DNA of 64,000 bases from positions 28,689,116 to 28,753,115 of the forward strand of contig NC_084890.1 of assembly GCF_958979055.1 (NCBI RefSeq), read 5' to 3'. Source of the stretch: Alnus glutinosa (lineage: Eukaryota > Streptophyta > Magnoliopsida > Fagales > Betulaceae). The notes under the pieces are model-generated. The model was not told where the DNA came from. It did not search any database and saw nothing but the letters and a program-made list of their open reading frames with translations. Shown piece after piece: positions 22,278-33,000 of this stretch. The position numbers and the translations under genes were made by a program. How positions within the stretch are numbered: the stretch's first letter is position 1; every line of letters starts with the position of its first letter.

Positions 22278-23984
22278 GTTACCCCTATAATTCTCTTATT
22301 TGAATTTAGAATGTAAGAGAATTAAGTACCTCAATTTCTGAATTTGGATCTTTCATAATCTGTATCTGACAATTGTTGCCTCTTTCAAAGTAATTATGGT
22401 GAATAGGGCCTCGAATCTCGGGATTGGAGTGGCGTCTGACCTGATGGATGCCAATTCAAATCTTGGGCACTTATGATCTGTCAAAGTACTAATAGCAACT
22501 CCCCATAAATATCTTCTACATAAGTGCCTCTACATAATATTGTCGGTCGGGCCAAAGTTGTGAAGATGATCTCCTACTCTCGGTAGGAGATGGATTGGAC
22601 TGATGTAGTTGATTTCACCAAGATCGTGGTGAAATGCCACTCTGAGAGAACACCGAAGCTTCTTCATCGGTAGTACTTTGCATATTGCTTCCACAAAAAT
22701 CTCTCTTGGCGGCTTTGGAGGCTCAGACTGGCGCTGAGGCTTTGGTTGTCCGAGACTTACAACGGCTAGGGGCTTCTGGTGGCCCGAGGTTCTGTGCTTG
22801 GCGTACCGAATTTTCTAATCTGAACACTATCTAGCTTGGTCTCACTTGTGAATATCTTTATTTTTGAACTTTGTAATGTTTGAATTCTTTGTTATGGAAA
22901 AACTTTCCATAACAAATCAATTCTCAGTTATCCTCTAATAACTTGAACAAACAATCGGTTTGCGTAAGTTAACTCCGAGGAGGGTAAGAAAAATCTTTTT
23001 TTTCAAAAATCTATTTGTTTCGACCTCCGGGACTAGGAGGGAAAAATCTTTTTTTTCTGCTTCCGAGACTAGGAGGAAAAAATCTTACTTTGAGTTATCC
23101 TCCTTAACTTGAACAAACAATCGGTTTGTGTGAGTTATGACCGAGGAGGATAGGAAAAAATCTTTTAGAAGCGATGAACTTACTTTGTTATTTTTTGTAG
23201 AGGTGATATCCCCGTATGGTTTGTTATAGGGGTTGTCTCCCCGTAAGGTTTTGTTGTAGGGGTTGTCTTCCCGTATCTTTGTCCGAACTGCTCCTGAGAG
23301 ATCTTAATCTGAGAGATTGGTGTAGCTTCGGTGATTTTCTCTTTGCATAAGCTTTAACTTTGTTGAGCTACCCCCCATAACTTTAGTCCTCGACCGCAGG
23401 CTAAGTCGTTCGAGACGGATAGTCAAGTCCTCTTGGTATCCTGGACGATGGTGTAAAAGAGATCTTGGAGTTCGGAGTGAGTCTCGGGGCTTCAACCTGT
23501 AAATACTTGAACTTTCCTTTTCAAATGTATCTTTTCTTTTTCATGCAAAAATTTTTTTTTTGTAATGAACAAAATTTCAATGTTAATGAATGGAAGCCTT
23601 GGACATTTTGACTTTCACTTTCCTTATCTTATTAGCCGTAGAACATCATAATTTTTCAAACTGAATTGAACATCTTTACCTGGAAAAAAGTTTAAAGTTT
23701 CTCACTCAAAAACTTCTTCTGAGACATATCTCGGTTTCTTATAAATCTTACGTTTTATACTAGAGTTACCCCAAAACTTGAACAAACAATCGGTTTGTGT
23801 TAGTTTTTTCCGAGAGAAGAACTGGTCTAATTTTTTGAAATTTAAGCTACGCCAAAAAATTTTGAACAAACAATCGGTTTGTTGAAAAATTTTACAGAGG
23901 AGAATAGAAAAAACTATTTGCGTCAAAGTGTTGAGTCTTACTTGATGATTTTTTAAAGAGGTTTTATCCTCATACCTTCTTGAA

Positions 23985-25290
23985 GCTTTACCTTCTTGAA
24001 GCTTTATCATTCTGAAGCTTTATCTTCCTGAATCTTTATCTTCCTGGATCTTTCCTGAAGCTTTATCATTCTGAATCTTTCCTGAAGCTCTGTCATACTG
24101 AAGCTTTTTCTTCCTGAATCTTTGCCTTCCTGAATCTTATCATCCTAAAGCTTTTATCATTCTGAAGCTTTATCTTCCTAAATCTTTGCCTTCCTGAATC
24201 TTTATCTCCCTGAACCATTACCTTCGTGAAGATCTGTCTTCCTAAACCTTTACCTTCCTGTTTGTTTACCTTATTGAGCTACCTCCTATAACTTCAGTCT
24301 GCGACCGCAGGCTAAGTCGTTCAAGGTGGGTAGTCAAGTCGCTGAGCTTTACCTTCCTTTCTGAAGCTTCGTCATCCTGAAGCTTTGTCATCCTGAAGCT
24401 TTATCTTCCTGAATCTTTCCTGGAACTCTGTCATCCTGAAGCTTTATCATTCTGAAGCTTTACCTTCCTGTTTACTTTCCTGAAGCTTTATCATCCTGAA
24501 GCCTTATCTCCCTAAACCTTTATCTTCGTAAAGATCTGTCTTCCTGAATCTTTATCTTCCTGGATCTTTCCTGAAGCTTTATCATTCTGAAGCTTTACCT
24601 TTCTGAAGCTTTATCTTTCTGAAGCTTTACCTTCCTGAGCTTTATCTTCCTGAAGCTTTATCATTCTGAATCTTTCCTTAAGCTCTGTCATACTGAAGCT
24701 TTACCTTCCTGAGCTACCCCCCATAACTTTAGTCTACAACCGCAGGCTAAGTTGTTCAAGGTGGGTAGTCAAGTCGATGAGCTTTACCTTCCTTTGCAGC
24801 AGCTTTATCTCCCTAAATCTTTGGCTTCCTGAATCTTATCTCCCTGAACCTTTATCTTCCTGAAGATCTGTCTTCCTAAACCCTTACCTTCTTGTTTGTT
24901 TACCTTTCTGAAGCTTTACCTTTCTGAGCTTTATCTTCCTGAAGCTTTATCATTCTAAATCGTTCTTGAAGCTTTGTCATACTGAAGCTTTACCTTCTGG
25001 GCTACCCCCCATAACTTTAGTCTGCAACCGCAGGCTAAGTTGTTCGAGGTGGGTAGTCAGGTCGCTGAGCTTTACCTTCCTTTGCAACAGCTTTATCTTC
25101 CTAAATCTTTGCCTTCCTGAATCTTATCTCCCTAAAGCTTTATCTTCTTGAAGCTTTATCATCCTGAATCTTTACCTTCCTGTTTACCTTTCTGAAGATT
25201 TACCTTTCTAATGCTTTATTTTTCTGAAGTTTTATCTTCCTGAATCTTTATCTTCCTGGATCTTTCCTGAACTTTTATCCTTCTGAATCT
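23985..25290. repeat. 16 bp tandem array with higher-order units
   Basis: Units of about 16 bp such as TTCCTGAAGCTTTATC, with variants ATTCTG-, TTCCTGAATC- and TTCCTGGATC-, fill 1.3 kb. They are interrupted by a longer unit around CCCCCCATAACTTTAGTCT and CAACCGCAGGCTAAG at about 24283, 24712 and 25003, also present near 23372. This gives a higher-order periodicity of about 430 and 290 bp. Confidence 0.85.
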
Positions 25291-25299
25291 CCAATCTCG

Positions 25300-25860
25300 C
25301 CTTGGTATCCTTTCCATAACCCTTTCGGGTCGTCCGAGGAAAGGACTCGGGCCAATTCTTAACCTTATCCTTTGGAAACCCCCAACCGGGAGGTTTCAAC
25401 CCTTTGTATCCTTTCCATGACCCTTTCAGGTTGTTCGAGGAAATGAATCGGGAGGATTCTAATCAGGATATCCTTAACCTTATCCTTCAGAAACCCCCAA
25501 CAGGGAGGTTTCAACCATTTGTATCATTTCCATGACCCTTTCGGGTTGTCCGAGGAAAGGATTCGGGCGGATTCTTTTCTAGATATCCTTAGTCTTATCG
25601 TTCGGAAACCCCCAACCGGGAGGTTTCAACCCTTTGTATCCTTTCCCTGACCCTTTCGGGTTGTTCGAGGAAAGGAATCGGGCGGATTCTAGTCCTCATC
25701 CCTTCGGAAACCCCCAACCGAGGGGTTTCTTCCCATTGAATCCTTGCCATGACCCTTTCGGGTTGTTTGAGGAAAGGATTCAGGCGGATTCTTCCCTGAG
25801 CATCCTCACCATAACTCTTTCGAGTCGTTCGAGGGGAGGAGTCGGGTGGACGTTGATGTA
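25300..25860. repeat. Tandem repeats of about 105-115 bp
   Basis: About five units containing CATGACCCTTTCGGGTTGT, GAGGAAAGGATTCGGGCGGA and GAAACCCCCAACCGGGAGG. They begin near 25305, 25408, 25525, 25636 and 25738, with a partial unit near 25800 and a stray copy near 26020. Each unit contains the palindrome-like CCCTTTCGGGTTG. Confidence 0.85.
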
Positions 25861-26084
25861 GCTTGATCATCTTTGGAGAAGTTTGATGAAGAAGTGCTTT
25901 CATCTTGTCTCGGACTGCTGCTTTATTCTTAGTAGAGATCAATTGATACCTGGGGGCTATCTGTTCTTCCTTGCTCTCGGTGTTGGACTAACTGAGAAGT
26001 TCCTTGCCTTGATATCCTTCTCATAACCCTTTCGGGTTGTTCGAGGAAAGGAATCGGGCATTCTTAGCAAAGATCAATCAATAC

Positions 26085-26290
26085 TTGGGGACTCTGTTCT
26101 TCCTTGCTCTCGGTGTTGGACTAATTAAGAGACTTTCCTTGTTTTCTCTGCAGGGTTGTCTCCCTGGCTCTCGGTGTTGGACTAACCGAGAGACTTTCCT
26201 TATTTTCTTTGCAGGGTTGTCTCCCTGGCTCTCGGTGTTGGACTAACCGAAAGACTTTCCTTGTATAATTTGTTGTAGGGGTTGTCTCCC
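26085..26290. repeat. Tandem repeats of about 60 bp
   Basis: Three units around GCTCTCGGTGTTGGACTAA and CTGCAGGGTTGTCTCCCTGG. The complementary motif (TCTCGGTTAGTCC…ACCGAGAGC) recurs at 50380-50490 in the gypsy-type element, which links the two families. Confidence 0.8.
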
Positions 26291-26804
26291 CATATCTTTT
26301 CTGCGAAAAGGGTTAACAAAGCACTGCATATACTAAAACAAAATAGCAGAATGCACAGTTGCACCATATATTCTTTTCATCCGTTGGGATGATTTTGTGA
26401 TCCTTTCACTCACGGTGGCCTCAACACATGAGTCTATTTTATCAAAAAAAATATATATTTTTCGGCAAAGCGTACAAGTGCATGCATATATATATTTTTT
26501 TCTGGTTGATAAAATAAAAACCAACATATATCCTTACTTTAACATGAATCATGTTTGTAAAAGAAGAGTATGAACTTATCTGGTGAATTCGATGAAGATG
26601 AACCGTCTTACTTGGAGTTCCTTATCTTGCATACCACTCGATATGGGGTTCTATGGGAGAGTTCCTCAAACTGGACCCTCGATTCGGATTGGTCCCTCGG
26701 CATGTGACTATGCACTTCGGAGGATGGCAAATCTGGAGGGGTCCTCGGAGTGTGCCATTTGGAACTAGAAGCTTGGGCATAGGGTCCTCGGGATAGTACC
26801 CTCG

Positions 26805-27165
26805 GAATAATACTCTCGGTATGTGTCATCTCGGTACATACTTTTCGCCTCGGTAGAACACCCTCGGGTCTATCTTTTCTCCTCATTAGAACGCCCTCGG
26901 ATCAAACTTCTCGGATTATACTTTCTTCTCGGTATGACACCCTCGGGTCTATCTTTTCACCTTGGTAGAACACCCTCGGATCTATCTTTTCACTTGGGTA
27001 GAACACCCTCGGATCTATCCTTTCTCCTCGGTAGAACACCCTCGGGTCTAACTTTCCTCCTCAGTAAAACTCCTCGGATCCAACTTATGTACTCGGTAGA
27101 ACACTCTCGGATCTAACTTTCCTCATTGGTAAAACATCTCGGATCTAACTTTTCGGAGAGTGGCC
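26805..27165. repeat. Tandem repeats of about 35 bp
   Basis: Eight or more units of the form TCGGTAGAACACCCTCGG plus ATCTATCTTTTC with substitutions. It is the fourth repeat class inside the 8.1 kb element. Confidence 0.8.
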
Positions 27166-27716
27166 ACCTCGGGATTAAACACCTCGGAGTTTACTTTCTT
27201 CCTTTTATCTCCTTGACCAAAACATTGTGCTCTTTTTCTTTTTTTAAAAGCCAAAATTTTTAGGACCTTGTTTTGGGCTTCGGTGGTCAAGTAGACCATC
27301 CCAACTGCTGAGACCATGCAAACAATCCGGGCATCCTTCGAATTTTGACTGTCTTTGGTGCCACGGAGGTTCTGAGCCACGACTTGGTAGACAAGGGAGA
27401 ATTTGACCGAGTCGGGCCTCGGCATGTGGTTGAACAGCAATTCGCTGAAGTTCTGGCCCATCAATGTTCTGGCTCAAGATTTTGGCCAAAACCATTCCTT
27501 GCACAGCGCCTTGTGTCCACATCACCGTGTCTCCATCTTCTTCCCCCGAGGTGAACTAGTCACCGGAAGCCCATGTAAAGACCTAGATACCGGAGACGAC
27601 ACCACGCTCCTCGACATCACACCTACCAGACCCGAACTTGATGTGGTGCTCTGCAGACGAGAGGGCTTCGAGGATGAGGCTTCTGGAACTTCTTGAAGTA
27701 TCCGGATGCATCTCTG

Positions 27717-27718
<2 letters not shown>

Positions 27719-27763
<45 letters not shown>
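27719..27763. repeat. Poly-T run of about 45 bp
   Basis: An uninterrupted T homopolymer, which on the element's sense strand is a long A run inside the interior. It could be the relic of an inserted polyadenylated sequence. Confidence 0.9.
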
Positions 27764-29263
27764 CTTTTTTCTTTTTATGGTCTCTCGGATCCACTGAATT
27801 TTGGCTCGGGCATAAGATTCAAGACTGAGCCTAGAGCTTCTGGGAGTTTCGGCAATGACCTACCCGGTGCTGATCGAGGAGACGTTGTCTCAGGATTGGC
27901 AGCACTGGGCGGCCACGCTGTTGCACTATAAATTTGATCATGGCGAGGTTCTGGTTAATGAACCGGTATCTCCTGGATTTAGATCGGGCGATGAACGTGT
28001 GGGCCTTTCCTCACGATTGCTTTGAAGCACAGCCAGGTTCGTGCGCTAGATTCTTCGGTAGGAATTCAATTCCAGTAACTTCAATCATCAAATCCGATTA
28101 TAGCCGAGCCTCTTGCCGATACACCATGCAAACCTTTTACGAGAAAGGCCTGGGCTACGATCTCTTCATCCTCGACAACCATGGTTCGGTAGCTAGGAAA
28201 GTCCTGGCTGCAATCTGGTTCCACTATGAGCTCTGGAAAACCGTGTGGTGAGGTGTTCTAATTCCATCTCCGGCAGTCCAGCGGGTCACAGTCAAGGCCC
28301 GATTATCTTCATGACTGGGTGTTAACTATGAAACTTTGAGTATGGGCTGTGAGAGTGAAGTCCTCGGTCACATGGTAGAGACCCCGAGCTCTCATCACGT
28401 AGCTTGTCAAATTGGGTTGGTCCCTCCATTAAATTCTTCATCTGCCCCACTAGAATTGATTAGAAGGGATTCTGGTTCTCTTTGATTTCGTCGATTTTCT
28501 GTTATTGAGACCCACAAATTCTCCTACACATCAAATCTAAGGACATTGATTTTTCCTATAGGAACGATTATAGGACAACACACTACTCGTGTAATCACTC
28601 CATCTCGGCTTCCCTGCTTACAAGCAATCTCAATTCTCGGCCTTCCTGTCAAGAACTGATTCGGACGGGTCGGGTCGGATGTTGTCCATGGTGCCCTGTT
28701 CCAAATCGGGTTCAGGCTTCGGCGGGTGCAGATGTCACAGCTCTGGGTCTTCGTCTCCATGTGCCGATCTGCCTTAGTTGATGGCAGGTCTACATGCCTT
28801 CCTGCATATCTACAGTGGTGAATCTTGGGCGTCGGATCCCTTGGGATTGAAGACCCCTTGGAGATAAGTCTTTGACTTTTAGTCAAGCTGTTTGTCCAAA
28901 CAGGAGAGAAAGGCGCATGGCTTTTGATAAGGCCTAAAGAAGGCTGGGCCAGACTCTTTTGCCCTCGCTAAAAAGGAACTGAATCCGATAATAGCTGGAT
29001 TTTGCGAAGCTTTGGGTTCTTCTGCGTGTGTGGAGACATGTGGGCAATTTTTCAGCACAATGGAGCGCTGATCGACGATTTGTTTGTGGATGAACGCAGA
29101 TATGGTATTGCTGAGTGCAGATTCGGTATCCTCCAACGTGCATGAGCTATTGATGATTATAGATTCAGATCCGTTGCCTAGGAACCCAAATCTGCCTTTG
29201 TTGACAAAGGGCAAGATCTAATCGCAAGTCACCATTGCAGATTTATTTTTTAAGGAACAATGT

Positions 29264-29286
29264 CGTTCCCACAAACGGCGCCAAAC
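29264..29286 (-). other. Primer-binding site of the 8.1 kb element
   Basis: On the minus strand the LTR end CCAACA is followed by GTTTGGCGCCGTTTGTGGGA. TTGGCGCC is a common primer-binding site start in plant gypsy elements. The same arrangement follows the LTR at 41528 (GTTTGGCGTC…TGTGGGAACGA). This fixes the transcription direction of the element. Confidence 0.75.
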
Positions 29287-29851
29287 TGTTGGTACAGTTT
29301 CCGGTACGGTGATGTGTTGTCTTGTGATTCGTTGCCTCCCTTGTAATTAACTCTCCTCGTAATCTGCAAAATAATAAATGGCTCATGGGGGTGCCGACCA
29401 TACCCCCACTCTGATGCCTAAGTCAGTTCAAACTATTTATTTTCTGGAGAGTATCAATAATCTCAGAGCTTAGAGAATCTTCCTGTCAAAAAATACCTGG
29501 TGTAGTGGTCTTATTTATAGGCTCACAATTCACAGTTGTAAAACTGCTAGAATACTTGGAGCATAATTTGATTAGGAGTCTGAGTCCTAGATCACATAGT
29601 CTTTAATCTTATCTTCATAGAATTTGAATTGGGTAGTAGAGTTCAAACTGGATAGGACACTACCTCTTCAGCTGATGCCATACTATTAGGTACCTTATCC
29701 CATATTTGATGAGATAAAAGTCTATCTTGATATACTCGGGACATACGTCTTTTTGGAGATAACGAATGGTCTTATAAATTGGGTCTGATCTTGTTGGGCC
29801 GACCCGATGGGCTTGGCCCTCGTGTCTTTGGAGCTTATTATTTCTCCAACA
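29287..29851 (-). repeat. 5' LTR of the 8.1 kb element
   Basis: 565 bp with intact TGTTGG…CCAACA ends. It acts as the upstream LTR for the minus-strand element because the primer-binding site adjoins its left border. Confidence 0.85.
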
Positions 29852-30077
29852 AATTCTCTTTTTCCTTTTTCTCTAGAACAAATCATTAAATTAAATTGGT
29901 CACAATTAAGGCAGGGAAATGGTTGTTTTGTACATATTCATATTCGTCTCAATCTGATTTGCATACATCAGTATGATGTTTGAATAGACAATCCATTTAT
30001 CTACCTCCTTTTAAGGTACTTAAATGGCACTTATTGACATTTTTTTTTTCTTCATATTAATTCATATTACATGGCAC
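29852..30077. other. 3' flank of D4
   Basis: Short intergenic segment paralogous to about 10180-10394 downstream of D2. It begins with the AATTC target duplication. Confidence 0.7.
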
Positions 30078-33000
30078 TTATTGACTTTTTTCATCTTCCT
30101 CATTTTGGATCCTCATGGCATCGATGTATGATTTGCCACGGAGTTCGCGTGAATAAAATCCCCTGAAGTATTCAGCAACACCTATTCTTTTGAACAATGC
30201 TGGTCTCTGTACTGTAACAAGGCTTGATGCTGGTCCTATCTCCCCATCCAACTTTGGGCTGTAAAATGCAGCAATAGAGAGTCTCTCCTTCTCGGAGTTA
30301 ACCGTCGCTCGATGCTCAATGCTTTTATATAAACCATTTGTTACCATCTGCTAAACCATATATACTTACAATAAATGCCACAATTAGGGAAGCAATAAGA
30401 TATTATTTCATGTATATATTTTCTTTCCTTCTCATCATTTTCGCTTGTAATTAAGATGACAAAAGACATGGCACATGAAAAGTAAATGATATTTCATGCA
30501 TTTGCATATGCATCTATAAAAGTTGACACTATCAACACTTTTACACATAATTCATGCAAAAAACCACTACCAAGAACAAAAATGAATCCAAAATATCTCA
30601 AGAAGATTTTAGAAAATGTTATGCCACCTACCTCGAGGATATCTCCAATGTTGACAACAAAGGCATTAGGGAGGGGTTTGACAGGAATCCACATCCCATT
30701 TTTTCTAATCTGGAGACCCTCCATATCATTGACTTGTAGGAGGATTGTTAGGCCAACAGAATCAGAGTGAGAATTGAGGCCAATGACAAGCTCTGGTTGT
30801 GGACATGGAGGATAATAATTCATCCTAATGCTTTGCCACCCTTCATAGAACAACTCCTTCATATCCGTAGCTTCCATTCTGAGAGCTTTTCCCATGAGGT
30901 CGAGGATTTTCAAGGCAAGACTTTTTAATTCAACTGAGTAAGCTTCTAAGGTATCTCTGCATGCAAAAATCAACATCTAATAAGTTTGACCAAATGAACC
31001 CTACTTGTCGAAAGGCAACACAAACTTGATTTGATTTCTTGGACAACCTCTATCGTTTAGCAGTTGGATACATGTTTGAGATTTATTTGATTCTCGATCT
31101 ATCGTTTTGGCTACTTGATTTGATTCTCTAAGAATAATATCCTAGAAATTTTATTTTAGGTATGACTTTCTCTTTTGTGTTATATTTTTACAATTAAAAA
31201 TATCTATATTTTTTTTTAATCAATGAGCACAAGTAAAAGCATCCTGCAATAATAAAGTAATATATGATGACAATTGCAGTTAATGTGGTGTCACATGTCT
31301 TGCATGGGAGCCATCCAACAACTCAGTAGGTGTGAGGTCCTGAAACTCCAAACAACTGCTGCACCTTCTCCGGAACTCCCAATGATTCCACCACTTCTTC
31401 TCCCACTACAACCAACGTCAAGATCAAACTCCTTTGCCTCCTTCAGATGCTTCTCAAGCTGAGCCTTAGCCAGAGTGAGGAAGTATAATCCCTCCACTTT
31501 AGTAGCTTTAGGGAATGAGTCATTTTCACGCGTCGGTTCCAAGACAGTCTTCCTACCATGCATGCCACCAAAATAGGTACGTGTTGTCATGTCCCGACTC
31601 CCTTGTGAGTGGCATTTACATCATGTTGCCAAGGTCTCCCCAAATGCATTACACATGACAATCATCCATCTCCACCACATTACACACCATTTCATCTTTA
31701 TAAAATTTACCAATCAAAAAATAAATTCGACAAACCTCCTTTACCCGTATCTTGGCTCCATTCTTGATCGAACCAATTTTGTAGGGAGTTGGGGGCTTCT
31801 CCGTCTGCAACAAGGGGCTTTGAAACAATATTCTCACAACTTCAACTATCAGTGATCAAGTTGCATATACCTTGTGTTTGATGGTATGAAGAGTTCTGAA
31901 GATGTTGTGTCGTTGTGTCGTTGCGTCTTGCTTTGGTGTTAGTAAAAGCCGCTGAATAATACAATTGAGATATTCCCCTTTGTCACCTTTTGCAAATTCT
32001 CCTCGGCATAATCTTGTTTGTCTTCATCGTTGACTCTAACCCCTTCTTCAAAAGGATCCTCTTCTTATTCTGTCATGTCTTCTATGTTGACTTGTTTGCG
32101 ATTGAGGTACTCATTCAAATAGTGACCGGGTTGGTTGCAACGAAAACACTTTCCCAGTTTTGGTCATGCATAAGGGTTGTTATTATCAGGTCCTTTATTC
32201 TTAGATGGGGTGGTTGTAACTAATGGGTACAGGTTGCTACTGCTAGCTCCTAGGGTTTGGGTGGTAGGTTACACTTGTTGTTAGTTCGGTGGTGGATGGG
32301 CTTCCACCGTTTTCGTCGTTTGTCTAAAGGGTTGTGATCGAGAAGGTTATCGCACCAATTGCATCTCAATCTTCATGGCCAAATTGACAGCCTTCAACAA
32401 CGTCCAGACAAGATGAAGGGTAACTTGATCTTGTATGACTACTCGCAGTCCACCAATGTACCATGCTACCTGCTACCCCTTCATCCCTGACAAGTTATTT
32501 CAGGAGTTTAACTTGTATAAATTCTCCATATGCTCGTTGACATATCAGCCCCTTTGTTTGTAATCTTTGCATTGATAGTATAGTATTTGCTCATAATCCG
32601 GTTGTAAGAATTGAGCCCTCATCCAACGCTTCATCTTGGGCCAAGTTTTAACTAGTTCCTTCCCTTGTGCCTCCAATTGTTCTGAATTTGCTCCCACCAA
32701 GTTGAAGCACCATCTCACAACTTGTATGCCACCAACTTCACTTGTTATACTTCGGATATTTGCATGTAGTCGAAGAAGTTCTTCACTTCGAGAAGCCAAT
32801 GGTGAAAGCTCTTGACATGGAGATGACTGTTGAAGCACAATAGATCAATCTTGACCTAGAAGTTGTGGGAGTTCTTCTGGTCTCACTTATCGCTGTTATC
32901 TTCTCCCATGTAAGCATCAAGCTCCTCATCAGTGTATAAATCTTCTGATTCTTGGTGTCTTCGTTGTTGTATAGGACCACAACCTACACTCGGACGGCCA

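Larger units (their letters stand above)
21705..29851 (-). mobile_element. 8.1 kb non-autonomous LTR retrotransposon rich in tandem repeats
   Basis: Near-identical LTRs at 21705-22277 and 29287-29851 are flanked by a perfect 5 bp target duplication, AATTC (21700-21704 and 29852-29856). The empty site survives near 10179. The primer-binding site lies inside the right LTR on the minus strand, so the element reads right to left. The polypurine tract is the reverse complement of 22278-22300 (…TATAGGGGTAAC next to TGTTGG). The interior holds four blocks of tandem repeats and no recognisable protease, reverse transcriptase or integrase. The motif about a CTCTCGG…CCGAGAG unit and the purine tract also occur in the gypsy element at 49659-51573, so the two are related. 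It probably depends on proteins supplied by a relative. Confidence 0.85.

Noticed and set aside
23985..25290. Regularly spaced short repeats that could recall a CRISPR array
   Set aside because: The units are contiguous 16 bp tandem copies without unique spacers, inside an LTR retrotransposon in plant DNA.
27934..28251. 105-codon plus-strand frame inside the 8.1 kb element
   Set aside because: It opposes the element's direction, matches no family I know and has no supporting neighbours.
28524..29214. Two adjacent open frames on the minus strand of the 8.1 kb element as possible gag
   Set aside because: No gag, zinc-knuckle or other known motif can be recognised and they overlap in different frames; they may be leader sequence.
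31274..32223. Plus-strand open frames in D4 intron 2 as genes
   Set aside because: The minus strand of the same stretch encodes gypsy zinc-knuckle and protease-like motifs; the plus frames are shadows.
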